64,000 nt of DNA from the NCBI GenBank assembly GCA_035041965.1, contig JAPYMA010000586.1:186001-250000 (forward strand). The letters run 5' to 3'. Below the pieces are notes generated by a model, which was given only the letters and a program-made list of their open reading frames with translations, was not told where the DNA came from and made no database searches. A program made the translations under genes and the position numbers. How positions within the stretch are numbered: the first letter of the stretch is position 1; each line of letters begins with the position of its first letter. The DNA is from Anisakis pegreffii (lineage: Eukaryota > Nematoda > Chromadorea > Rhabditida > Anisakidae). Positions 50,992 through 61,010 of this stretch are shown here, one piece after another.

Positions 50992-51192
50992 TCACGATGT
51001 TATTGTCGGTATGATGTGGATTGTACAAGAGTTGTGTGTTTTCATTGGTATGCGACATGCGATTTGTTGTTGAAAGAACAAACCACTGAAATGACGGCCG
51101 ATAGCTAGGAATGGCGCCACGATGACAAGCTGAAATAAGCAGACATATGGATGATTTCGTTGTATCATGTCGATTCGGGTGTTTGCTTCCAT
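50992..51192 (-). CDS. Candidate 66-residue ORF with hydrophobic segments
   Basis: On the minus strand TTATTATTAG is followed by seven bases and ATG 51192. The product starts MEANTRIDMIQRNHPYVC, has a hydrophobic stretch LFQLVIVAPFLAIG and ends at a stop. The same frame is open upstream through AT-rich DNA, where it encodes another hydrophobic run. It might be part of a membrane protein. No family is recognised. It lies beside an AAT microsatellite that can create long hydrophobic frames by itself. Confidence 0.27.
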   Translation of the reverse strand: MEANTRIDMIQRNHPYVCLFQLVIVAPFLAIGRHFSGLFFQQQIACRIPMKTHNSCTIHIIPTITS

Positions 51193-51358
51193 GATATTAC
51201 TAATAATAACATAACTACCTACAAATGATAATAATATCGATAATAATAATAATTTAATAATAATAATTTGATAATAACAGAGAGGCATAAACTCGTAATG
51301 AGTTTGATTTGCTGATTAAATAAAATAAAATAAAATAAATTTGATAATTATAGTAATC

Positions 51359-51381
51359 TAATAATAATAATAGTAATAGTA

Positions 51382-51455
<74 letters not shown>
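51359..51455. repeat. AAT/TAA trinucleotide microsatellite
   Basis: About 95 bases are almost pure AAT repeat, with TAG interruptions at the left end. Related but broken AAT runs continue leftward to 51230 and an (AATAA)n run lies at 51315-51340. The poly-Ile frame on the minus strand is an artefact of this repeat. Confidence 0.97.
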
Positions 51456-51457
<2 letters not shown>

Positions 51458-52558
51458 AGATAAAAGTAGTAATAATGATGATCATAACAGCGATAAATCT
51501 GAATGCTGTCGCGATCAATTGCTTTTTGATATTAACTGCCAATGAACTGGTCAGGCGACCGTCATATGAAAACAAGTCGAAGTAAGTTTACATTCTGGGG
51601 AATTCTAACTTCATATATGATGTGTTCTCTGATTTTTAGCTTTGTGCAATTTACTATCAGCAGGGCATGGCCAATGGATTTGTTACCTATTTTTTAAGTG
51701 ATCCCGTAATCTATGAGCATTTCTATACTTGTGGGCTTCTAGGTGCCATTTCTGTACTTCTCGTCAAAGTTTACCTACAGTTTGTGGAATGAAGTTGTTG
51801 TTGAGCTGCATTTTACGAGACGTTCCAAATTTCAACATCCAAATTTCGACAAACTAAACTTTACGGCAGAATGTTTGTGAAACATGTTGATAATCTCGAA
51901 GGCAATATAACTTGTTAGTGGATCTCGTAATAAAAATCTCGAGTGGATTAATGCACTTGACATAATTCACCGATTTGTTCGATTAGCACAACGCGTCAAT
52001 GTTCTACTACTGTCATGAGAGTGTGATGCACTGAGAGTTTATGTTCGATCTACTTTTAAACTTTTAATTCCAAACTGAGATTGTCGATTGTCGTCCGTAT
52101 TAAGTTGGAGATTACTACAAGAGGGAAGATTTCAGCTTGAGCATACCAACCAACAATAAGTTAACCCTCACTTGACACGGAATGAGTGGTTTTCGTCAGT
52201 TCAGTCATTTACACTTACCACTAACCGTCGGTCATCCAGAGCTGAGAAGTTCGCGAGCCTGATTTCAACCCGATCCAATTCCAGTCCATGAATTAATGAA
52301 TACGGTTGTTTGGACTGCACTGAGTGGAGAAATTCTTCTCGGTGAATACTTTTCCAGTTGTAGTGTACTGCTTGTTATCAACAAATTATTTGAGATGTTG
52401 AAGTGGAAATTTATTTGGAACATTTAAAATTACGATACGAAATTACTTTCGCTACTAGTTGCTGCCATTAATTTCGGTAATGATGTACCTAATTGCTCGA
52501 TGATGTTCTTAATTCATTCTTGCCACTCTCGAACAGTCGTTCGTTTGATTTTTCGTCA

Positions 52559-52819
52559 TCAGTAACCGTACAGCCTCACAACTTCTTTTAATCGCTCTTG
52601 TAATGATGTGTTCCTGTTGGTGCGCTTAGAAGACTTCACCGAGTTTTTCCTGGCAAAAAAAGCACAGAGTTTACAGTTGCGAAATGCGATCAACATGAAG
52701 TAGACATATGTTGTTATTAAGCTAATCACTATTCTTAAACTCATCTCGACTCTTAATTGCGGTTGAATTGCTTCGTTGTTGTTCCTTTGCTCTTGTGACA
52801 CTTTCATCTTCAACATCAT
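52559..52819 (-). CDS. Candidate ORF with one transmembrane-like segment (86 aa)
   Basis: The minus frame from ATG 52819 reads a polar start (KVSQEQRNNNEAIQPQLRVE), a hydrophobic segment (IVISLITTYVYFMLIAF) and a basic tail (NSVKSSKRTNRNTSLQERLK) to a stop. About 53 of 86 codons are purine-first. A TTTTTTTGCCAG acceptor-like site at about 52650 would make the tail a terminal exon instead. No family is recognised. Confidence 0.34.
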   Translation of the reverse strand: MMLKMKVSQEQRNNNEAIQPQLRVEMSLRIVISLITTYVYFMLIAFRNCKLCAFFARKNSVKSSKRTNRNTSLQERLKEVVRLYGY

Positions 52820-54056
52820 CGTTTCGAAATCACTGTTAACATCAATGATGCACTCTCGTTTCCTCTTCCTTCCATTCTAATTCTGTCGGTTCAGTTCTCC
52901 TCATTTCGATTGTTCTCAATATTATATCTTTCAGTTGCATTCATTTTTTGATCATCTCTCCTCTTCAACCGCAACAAAAAACTCCTATGGTATACTTATT
53001 GACAAATTCAACTTGTAAGAACAGACCATACGAAATCACACTCATTTTACCTAAACAATGATGCACATTAAATTTGCATTTCAATACAATTTGTTTCTGT
53101 TTTAGTGTTCATTAGTTCAGCGTTTAAAAAATCTATCACCGTTCATATGGGTAAATGCCGGATGGTGTCGTTTTTTCTTGAGAAGGTGTTCAGTTTCAAA
53201 CGATTAGGTTTTTTAAATCTTATTTGCATTTGAAAAAGAGTGAAACATTATTTTTTTCTCAAGAAAAAAAAGAAACGTTCCAGCTCAAGTGTTTTATGCA
53301 GGATGTATCTCGCATACAACACAAACATCAGTCGCGTTGTGCACATCAAACGTAACACGTAGTTTCGCCTAAAAACAACATTTTTCATCATTTTTATACG
53401 TTCCCTAGGAACTGTTTTCATTTTTAGCATCTTCAAAACACAAGAACAAATCAAACGCACGAAAAATTCCATTCGAAGCCAAATCGGACGGGAAATGAAA
53501 AATTATTATCTTTTTGTGGGGTATTGTTTCATGAATTTTCCGACTAATCATTCTAAATTGGGCTGCTCAAACCCTAACACTGTCAAGCATTTGATGATGT
53601 CTGAAATCGTGTGCGGGATGTAGCTGGTATGCAGTCAGATTCCCGAGGATTGGGCTGTGCCTAGGTGAAGGGCCGTGTGCGAATTGGATTGTTATAGTCG
53701 TAAACGGCTAATCCCTCAGCTAAAAATCGTGCATACATTTTCATTATAATTTATTGAGAATGCAAATTGTTACGTAATCCACGCTTAAAATCGATTGTGT
53801 ATTGTACAGTCGTCCCACTGCAGAGTCCGTCGTATTGTTGATTGACGTCAGTAATTCATTACAATATCCAATGATATTCGATGCGTCCGTGTAGTTTGCT
53901 TTCAGCGAAAATTCGATCAGTTTTGGTGACTAGAAAGAGCACAGTCCTCCAGCACGGCAATTTAGGTACACATGCTCATCATCTGTATTATTATATTTGA
54001 TTACTTGTGCAGTGAATTGATATATTGCAATTCATACGATTCCAACTGCCAGGATC

Positions 54057-54501
54057 GTGATTCGCTCTCTTGATGAGGGATTGAAAGGCTTTACTGCACG
54101 AAAACGTGTGGTTTCTGGGAAGATGTTGTTTGAGAGCAGATATTTTTTAGACCATCGACACAACTCAAAAGCAGAGCAGCAAATGCAGGCAGCGGATGAG
54201 TTTATTTATATCGCCAATTCTCGACGTGTTCCTCGTTATTCTGCACACTCAAAGTGAAAATGAAAATTAGTTTTTGATTTTGCTAAGGTTGTCATATGAA
54301 AAAGTCAGAAAAAATGAATGTGATGTGGACTACCTATTCTTAGAACCAATACCAATATATTTGGAAGCAATTCGCAAAAAAACGTTGAATGGTAATAGGT
54401 TGAAAAACGAAGTGATTGATCGGTGGAACAATGCATTGATACTTACCGCCATCGAGCTATTACCGTCGTTGAACTCAATCATTTTCAATTCAGAAGATTG
54501 A
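54057..54501 (+). CDS. Two consecutive plus-strand frames, possible split gene
   Basis: The first frame (54057-54257) follows an ACTGCCAG acceptor-like site and reads LDEGLKGFTARKRVVSGKML through QQMQAADEFIYIANSRR to a stop. The second (54274-54501) is shifted by one and reads VRKNECDVDYLFLEPIPIYL through RLKNEVIDRWNNALILTAIE to a stop. They would join in phase if GTGAAA...CTAAG (34 bases) were an intron, which is shorter than normal. They may be a frameshifted gene, two exons of a wider model, or chance. A strong minus-strand rival overlaps 54447-54608. Confidence 0.28.
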
Positions 54502-54608
54502 ATAGTCTTTTTAAACCTCTGCTGAATTCGTTCTGCTAAGAAACAACGAGAAAACAAGCTTCCTGTGCACTCAATTATCCTGCTTCTAATCACTAATTGG
54601 AGAGTCAT
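54447..54608 (-). CDS. Candidate first exon with consensus donor
   Basis: ATG 54608 opens exactly 54 codons to GCG/GTAAGT, phase 0. The product has strings ECTGSLFSRCFLAERIQQRF and SSELKMIEFNDGNSSMA. About 33 of 54 codons are purine-first. It conflicts with the plus-strand reading of the same bases. The perfect donor favours this strand. No second exon was identified. Confidence 0.33.
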
Positions 54609-55006
54609 TTGTTGCTTGCGACTAATGAACTACAGCTGTTTTTAATGATTCAGTGAAGTCGTTCCTCATTGATAACACTCGAAATGACTGCTGACTCAGG
54701 TCAGTGCTGCGGAACAAACATAGATTTGTGTACCCTAACTAAAACGACCCAAGATGCACCCTAACGAGATGACGTTCTGTTTTGTTTCACTGAATGAAAT
54801 AGTTGCGTATCACAAATTGCTCGTTACTTTTCGCTTTCTTTCCACTTTCTTCTACTCATTTGATTGTCGGTTTGATGTTTTCCGGAAACGATTGTTTTTT
54901 GAAATGCCACCCTGTGATTCTGATGATTAGCTGCTGGCAACGTGCTGCCTTAGACAGAAGCAGTTCTTTTTACAAGTAATTATTGCATTTGATTTGATGT
55001 GATGTG

Positions 55007-55479
55007 ATGATTCACGGCAACGTTTCGAGTCTAGTGCCTAGTAGACCTCCAGACTTCGCGGTTTTTGTTCTCAGATCTACATTTATCCGTTCTTCATCTT
55101 ACGACCAGCAAATTTATAAGGTGTGTATCTTTCCCGTATTGAGTCAGTCGTGCACTTTGTCTGTCTTAAGAACACGCCGCCTGTTTCGGTAAACCTCACG
55201 GAATCTATTGATGAGCCCCATCCACCCGGTTACCTCCCTCCTCCATCACGTGCTTCAAATCCGAAGGTGACTCGCCCAATCCTGACCACTTTCCTCACAT
55301 GTTTTTCTCGATCTACTCTCGTGCATCGCACTTAACGTCCGTTTTCATAGGAGTTGTTTGTTCGTTTTGAGTCAGCCCGGTGCGCTTTCAATGAGCATCC
55401 GAAACGAGTATGCTTACTCAAGCGGAACAAAAGACTGCGGTTATTGGTGATTCGTGATGCGTTTTTGTTGTCGATATGA
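55007..55479 (+). CDS. Candidate three-exon gene, unknown protein (112 aa)
   Basis: This is the best-supported unrecognised gene. Exons are 55007-55120, 55171-55266 and 55351-55479, with lengths of 38, 32 and 43 codons including the stop, so both introns are phase 0. Intron 1 (50 bases) runs from AAG/GTGTGT to CTTAAG and intron 2 (84 bases) from AAG/GTGACT to TTTCATAG. The start has an in-frame TGA 12 bases upstream. Exon 1 has a short hydrophobic patch (DFAVFVLRSTFI). Exon 2 is Pro-rich (ESIDEPHPPGYLPPPSRA). Exon 3 is basic (ELFVRFESARCAFNEHPKR, then LLKRNKRLRLLVIRD). AATAAA lies at 55555. No family, signal peptide or clear membrane segment is recognised. It could be a nematode-restricted protein. 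Alternative frames are open in places but do not keep phase over three exons. Confidence 0.5.
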
Positions 55480-55554
55480 TTGATGGTAATCGTGTGAGTG
55501 ACGATTGCCTGAATAATGAGAGATTGACTGCATTCGTTTCTTCGAATGCGTTCG

Positions 55555-55560
55555 AATAAA
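55555..55560 (+). promoter_or_regulatory. Poly(A) signal AATAAA downstream of the 55.0-55.5 kb candidate
   Basis: It lies 76 bases after the TGA of the three-exon candidate on the same strand, in the usual position for 3'-end formation in nematodes. Confidence 0.5.
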
Positions 55561-55674
55561 TCAATCCCGAAACCATAATTCTTTCCAAAAATGCATTTGC
55601 AAGCAATAATTTTTGATGTTATTCGATTTAATACTTAAAATTAGAGTCATTCATCCAATGCTACATGCATTATT

Positions 55675-55866
55675 TTGAATCTAATCTATAGGATTCGCAT
55701 TATAAAGTGTAATATTCAATGCAATTTTTCATGCTCATCGCTAGTAATTCATCCTGTTCATAGAGCAGCATTCCCATTAGGAGTGAATGATTCAGTCCCT
55801 TCAGATTCACATTCAGCAATTGAATCCACTTCCGTGCCATGCAGGGATGCGAAACACAATTCTTGA
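55675..55866 (+). CDS. Weak ORF, possible terminal exon
   Basis: A 63-codon frame whose second half looks plausible (NDSVPSDSHSAIESTSVP) after a GTTCATAG acceptor-like site. No upstream partner was found. It lies downstream of the three-exon candidate but is not linked to it. Confidence 0.2.
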   Translation: MNLIYRIRIIKCNIQCNFSCSSLVIHPVHRAAFPLGVNDSVPSDSHSAIESTSVPCRDAKHNS

Positions 55867-55953
55867 ACTTTGCTTATTTTTATCGTAGTTCACAAGTCTG
55901 AAAAAAAAGACGTGTTATTATCACCACCACAAAAGAACATTGCGTTCACTCAC

Positions 55954-56162
55954 CTATTGAGTGTGCAGTGTGCGATGTAGCGAACGAATCGTATAGAAAA
56001 TGCCATGAATGCAGACTGTTTCATTGTAACGTTAGAATAATGCTCTGAGTAAATTTTGTACAGCTCAATAAAATGCTGATGATTTTTGTGAACAGTTGCG
56101 TTGTTTCGCATTGCGTTTTGCTTTTGCTGAATTCTTTTTTTGATGAAGAAGAGTTTGTTCAT
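55954..56162 (-). CDS. Candidate exon with consensus donor
   Basis: ATAACCAG is followed by six bases and ATG 56162. The frame gives 69 codons plus two bases, ending at AATAG/GTGAGT. It is basic and polar: MNKLFFIKKRIQQKQNAMRN and NHQHFIELYKIYSEHYS. The rival plus-strand ORF 56143-56400 overlaps only its first codons, so both could exist head to head. No next exon was identified. Confidence 0.33.
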
Positions 56163-56400
56163 AGAGGACTGGTTATATGTGAATGAATGGGAGAAGATTG
56201 TTGAAGAACGAAAAGAGATCTGCTGCACAAAACACACCTACAATAAAGATTTATGCGCATCGGAAATGGGTGTAAAGGCACATCGTCATTTGAGTTTTGC
56301 TTTCACTTTATTTTGCTTTTTAGTTTTCTTCGATGCTCTAAGGGTAATGAGAAAATTCTCGCTGACTACAAAGAGCACCATCGAGTTGCACGTAAAGTGA
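56143..56400 (+). CDS. Candidate 85-residue ORF with a hydrophobic segment
   Basis: ATG 56143 to stop. A charged N-terminal part (DWLYVNEWEKIVEERKEICC) is followed by a transmembrane-like run (FAFTLFCFLVFFDAL) and a basic tail. About 52 of 85 codons are purine-first. It is preceded by a run of T, with no acceptor. CTAAGG/GTAATG at about 56341 could be a donor. No family is recognised. Confidence 0.33.
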   Translation: MKKSLFIEDWLYVNEWEKIVEERKEICCTKHTYNKDLCASEMGVKAHRHLSFAFTLFCFLVFFDALRVMRKFSLTTKSTIELHVK

Positions 56401-57078
56401 TCCTCACAACTCAATAAAAACTTGTCAAGCAACACAGTATTCCTCTCGTCATCCTTCTTTCAGAATATTTTTAAATCCATTACGCAAACACGTTATATGG
56501 TTTAAAGTTAACATAGGAACAAATTCTGTGTGATTTCATTTGTTATCACTCTAGCTAGATCTCAGGAATCGGTGATTATTCTCATCGAAAAATAGAGAAT
56601 TGCCCACGCACCTCTTCCTTCGCACTGAAGTTATGTGGTATCTTACGTAAGGTTGTGATGAAAGTAGGTTACCATCAAATTTGCTCTCTTTTAATTGACT
56701 CGAATGGTTTCTTCAGAAGCTGCACGAACAACAGATCGTTTAGGTAATATATATGGTGTGGTACTTATGGTCATCTATATTCTCTTCGTGCGCTAACATT
56801 TTCCAATCAAATTTGTATTCCCTGTCTAGGTCTCTGCACACCATAAGCACCTAAAATAAATCGTCTGAAAATAAATTTATTCCATCTATTCGCAATACAC
56901 CATTATCAATCCATCTGTCCATCCATCCATCCCTTCTTATTTGATAGAAATCCAGTCGAAATGGTTCATTTACTGCATTTCACTCACAACTATTCGAAAG
57001 GTTGAATGTTGAATGTAAAATCCAAAACATCCCTTTTAGAGCTGACTGGCTGTTGGATCTGTTATTTATAGTCTGTCA

Positions 57079-57285
57079 TCAATACATGCATGCATCGATC
57101 TTATCGTTACTTAGTGAATTTACCGATGATTTTTTTTTCGCTGATGCAAATTCATTTTTGCGAAATTCAGTCAAGATTTGATTCCGTTCAATTTCATCAT
57201 TGCTCATACGGTCAACTCTGTCTAATGCTAGTGCTATTCGCACAGTACCTAATACCTCATCGCATCGCATCGCATCGTTATCCAT
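57079..57285 (-). CDS. Candidate 68-residue ORF, soluble and charged
   Basis: It has the strongest codon-position signal among the short ORFs (about 48 of 68 purine-first). ATG 57285 lies four bases after a TGGCTTAG acceptor-like site, as in trans-spliced genes. The product reads MDNDAMRCDEVLGTVRIALA, then RMSNDEIERNQILTEFRKNE, then a Lys/Ser-rich tail, and looks helical. GATGAG/GTATTA inside could be a donor. No family is recognised. Confidence 0.38.
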   Translation of the reverse strand: MDNDAMRCDEVLGTVRIALALDRVDRMSNDEIERNQILTEFRKNEFASAKKKSSVNSLSNDKIDACMY

Positions 57286-57587
57286 TGCACTAAGCCATAC
57301 TCAGCAACTATTATATGACTACTGCATCACCATTTCGAAATGAAATAACTAATCTAGATGAATCTTCCATCGGGTTTACGGCCTATATATCCATCTTGCT
57401 AGTGCATCTATCAATCAACATTTTCTATTTTATGAGCTTGGCGTGCGAGCAATTAGAACAAATGAACTGAGTTTGCACTTTTATCGAGTGTTCTTTGCTG
57501 ACCGACAAAACACGTCCTCTTTGTATCTTGAACAGTAGCGCGTTCTACCGCTCTTCTCCATTCGTTTCTTATTGAATTTTTGGCGGG

Positions 57588-57902
57588 ATGAAGAACGAAC
57601 AACTACAAAGATTTTTGAGTGGTCAGCTAATAAATGGTATTTTTAATGGTATACGATATCGTCTGGGTATATTAATAATCGGCTGCATTATTTGTGTATT
57701 AACAAAAACAACTATTAGCAGATGGTACGGTACATTATCAAAAACAGTCGATTTGCACTATTCTAATCGAGTGAATGATCAACTTCGAAAACAGAACTTC
57801 ATTGAATATAGTAATGTAACAGTTATTTGTAGTGACGAAGAAATAATATCCTATCAAAAGGTCGTCTTCGGTCTGGTATGCTCGATTGTCGTCATCCTGT
57901 AA
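57588..57902 (+). CDS. Candidate single-pass membrane protein N-terminus (104 codons)
   Basis: ATG 57588 opens a frame with a short polar N-terminus (MKNEQLQRFLSGQL), one hydrophobic segment (LGILIIGCIICVL, about residues 27-39) and a polar remainder (NDQLRKQNFIEYSNVTVICS). The first position is purine in about 59 of 98 codons, and third positions are less purine-rich. The layout fits a type II membrane protein such as many Golgi enzymes, but no catalytic motif is visible. CTG/GTATGC near 57880 is a plausible phase-0 donor, so this may be a first exon. A minus-strand frame (57974-57738) after a TTTCCAG acceptor overlaps it. Confidence 0.42.
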   Translation: MKNEQLQRFLSGQLINGIFNGIRYRLGILIIGCIICVLTKTTISRWYGTLSKTVDLHYSNRVNDQLRKQNFIEYSNVTVICSDEEIISYQKVVFGLVCSIVVIL

Positions 57903-59460
57903 ACCATCTGCATGAACTGAGTTACATAATCCATCAGATACGTTACCATTTTGTTTATTGCTGCTGCCGTTCACATCTGGAAATTCACATAAAAGCGTTA
58001 GTGCTTCACTAAATCTATCCCGTGGGTATGGTTTAGAATGAGTGAAATGGCATTAATGAATACCTATTATTGGCTGACTGGCTGTCTGACTGACTGAAAC
58101 ACTTTCGAGAGACAGTAAATGATTATGTAATCGATCCGATCGAATTGTCACAACACCGATGTTGCGTTGGTGAACTGAATGAACGCATGAATGAGACGGA
58201 ATTGAATTGAATTTCAAAAAATTTGTGAGAGATCTGATGAGATATGAGCACAACTGGATACTAATTTGTTTAATTGTTATTGGCAGTTGCGGTTATGTTG
58301 CTGATATTGGTGTGGTCGTTGATCTCATTGCTAATTTAATTGTTGCGTTGGAATAACGCAAAATGATGACTCTTTGAAATGAGATTCTAGACAGACATCG
58401 TTTGCTGTCAAAGCTTTCACATAACTGACTAGCTGACTAAATTTACATCAAACTATATCTCGTAGTGGGTTTAGCTGTAGAGTAAGTGAAGAGCGATGAG
58501 GTTTTTTAGAGAAGTTTGGTGCGGAATGGACGTTTTCGTTTCCGAGTGGTTCATGTCAGTGGTATTTAATTTTCTTGATTTAGTTTGCGTTGACAACTCG
58601 ACAGTTTTGGAAATGAATCTGATCGTAATTATTCAAAAAGATTTCTTTAAACAGCTCGGGTGAATTAGGTCTTCGTTGCGTTATTGCAAGTTCATCTTTC
58701 AACCAATTTCATTCATCCAGCAGCCATTTGCTGTTGAACTCGTGTTTCTGTCTCAAAGGAATACTCAGAGTGAGCAAAATTGAACTTTGGTCTGTCAAAA
58801 TATTACCAGTTTCAGATATTAAATATAAATGATCAACTCTAGGTAAAATGAATTCAAATTTATGTAAATCTTATTCGGTTTCAATGAAGATCACTACTCA
58901 GAAGTTTTTGAATGAATTTTTTAAAACACAAGCTTTCAGTTAGCATGTTTGTGTCAGTTAAGCAACTAACAATGAGCTAGCTTCTTAATGAGCCCGTTAT
59001 GGTCGTATTCAAATGCGAAAATTTATTATTAACTTGCATTAAGTAAATGAAACGTATAATAACGATTTTGAGGATGAAGATACTACGTTTTGATCGTGTC
59101 GAACAGAAACGTAAACAAAAAATATTTTGATACAGTCGAATTAATTGATTTATTATCGTAATCAATGCGAGATGAAAATGGAGGAAGAAAACAATTTGAT
59201 GATGAAGAGTTAATGATATTAATCTCTTCACATTTCATACTATATCAGCAGCTAGGTCATTCATTGGTTAATTTCTCTTCTCATTTTCTATCTCTTTCTC
59301 TCTCTGTTCACTCTCTCTCTCTCTATCTATCGATATGTGAAGTTTTATATGATAGGTTGGTCAGTCGGTTTCCTACCGTAATCTTAGTCACATAGTTTGA
59401 GTTATGTTGCTGGATTAATATTGTTAATTAGTTGCATGTACTTTATTCGAATTACTATCT
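57903..59460. other. Gene-poor stretch
   Basis: No supported gene. At 59165 a plus ORF starts acidic and basic (MRDENGGRKQFDDEELMIL) and then degenerates into a CT-rich microsatellite at about 59280-59330. Confidence 0.35.
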
Positions 59461-59736
59461 ATGATATGTGGCTTTGTGCAAAAATTAGAGCAGATCTTCG
59501 ATGGTGATATCATTTGGTTATTTGCCTTTGATGTTGCCATGGAACTGAAACGAGTCACAGTTTCAGTGAGTAAGATTGATGAATTTGACAAATGCAAACA
59601 TTTTTGCATAAAACGCACACTTCTAAATTCGGTAACATTCGTTTCATACTATCAGATGTGCGTAACTATGGAATGCCCACGCACGTGTACATACACAAGC
59701 TATTCATCAATTACTTGTGTGCTGCATAAACAGTGA
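59461..59736 (+). CDS. Candidate Cys-containing ORF (91 codons)
   Basis: ATG 59461 opens a frame whose first 35 codons (CGFVQKLEQIFDGDIIWLF, then DVAMELKRVTVS) end at TTTCA/GTGAGT, phase 0. That would make a first exon 59461-59565. Without splicing it continues to a stop at 59736 through a Cys-rich part (MECPRTCTYTSYSSITC). About 51 of 91 codons are purine-first. No family is recognised. Confidence 0.33.
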   Translation: MICGFVQKLEQIFDGDIIWLFAFDVAMELKRVTVSVSKIDEFDKCKHFCIKRTLLNSVTFVSYYQMCVTMECPRTCTYTSYSSITCVLHKQ

Positions 59737-60713
59737 TCGAACGAGTGTATATACGTCACTGTGTTATTGAGAGTGATACAACAGTGTTATTTATTAACAT
59801 AACGTGAAATAAATCACTGAATATTCCAAAATATCTGTTGCATTTGATCAACAAGTGATGATAATGTGACACCTGTTTTTTTTTATTCTTCCGACGTTGG
59901 CAGTGCCGATGCATCAAATAATAGATCAAAGAAATGAGTCATTTAGTGACAGCCGTTACGATGAATTGGCTGATTTGAGAGCAGTTGAACAGTTCGAACA
60001 AGAGTTGCGAACTTGAGAAACATTCACTCGTAGGTGCACTTGTTATATAGCACTTCATTGGCAAGTGCTCTTATAATATCATCTAATAATATGATATGGA
60101 CTTTTAACTCATTTTAATCGTGTGTTACATTCTGCGAAACAATACAAATCATAAATACCGTCAAGTTAAATCTTTTATTTTGCAAAGATGATTCCACTTT
60201 ATCGATGGGAATCTCCTACTTGAGTGTTTCCTTGAGCTACCAACTGAAGATTTAGGAAATGCGTCATTTATGCAAATCAAGGTATAATGTGTTGATTGAT
60301 CAGAATCTGTTTTCTACTGCATGTAAATAGGTGGATGAACAAAACAATAGCGTATAGATGAGCATTGAGATAATGTGCGAATGAATAAATAAATGGGGCT
60401 GTTAGTTGGTTGCACTTGCGAATTTTATTAGGTGTAGGCGAAGCCGTTCGTGGAGAGAAACAAATTTTGTTCATTTCCGGTCATATCTCAGCAGCACATA
60501 TCACTCACGTTCGCTCACTCCACGGTTGCTATTCAACTGTTTCATTTCGGTCTCATCGAAGAGTTTCAGACGATAGATAGATAGATAGATGGATTGATGG
60601 ATTACAACATTCAATCTGGCTCTTCTTAATCACTTTGTTGAGGCACTACGTTGCCACTGAGTCCTGAAGCGAAGTACTTGAACTTCACAACTTAATCATA
60701 ACACCTCCTCACT
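59737..60713. other. No supported gene
   Basis: Contains a GATA tetranucleotide repeat at about 60572-60592 and a weak 65-codon minus frame at 60474-60277 (MNKICFSPRTASPTPNKIRK). Confidence 0.4.
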
Positions 60714-61010
60714 TTACACTTCACGTGCGAATGCCCACATCTCCTCCTGATCGACTCTATGATACAAAAAATCTTTCATTTTCAAGTGATATAATTGTAA
60801 CCTCACCGTTGAACAAGTGACTAAATGTGTTTCTTTTCTCTCATCGCAATAATGACGAAAAGTATAGCCAAGAAGAGTGGTGCACTTATTTTCATTCAGT
60901 TGCATCAACTATTTCGTGTTGAATATGGGAACGAGAGAAAATGTTTTTTATGGGGACTGGTTTTATTTTGCTTGGTTTCGTTTAATGCAGCTGTTTTAAT
61001 AATGAAGTGA
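60714..61010. CDS. Two overlapping candidate ORFs on opposite strands
   Basis: Minus 60908-60714 reads a charged product (NENKCTTLLGYTFRHYCDER, then KMKDFLYHRVDQEEMWAFAR) with a GTGAGG donor-like site inside. Plus 60825-61010 reads MTKSIAKKSGALIFIQLHQL and then a transmembrane-like segment (FLWGLVLFCLVSF) to a stop. Each looks protein-like. At most one is likely real and I cannot choose. Confidence 0.25.

Noticed and set aside
51348..51575. Poly-isoleucine ORF on the minus strand
   Set aside because: It is simply the translation of the AAT microsatellite.
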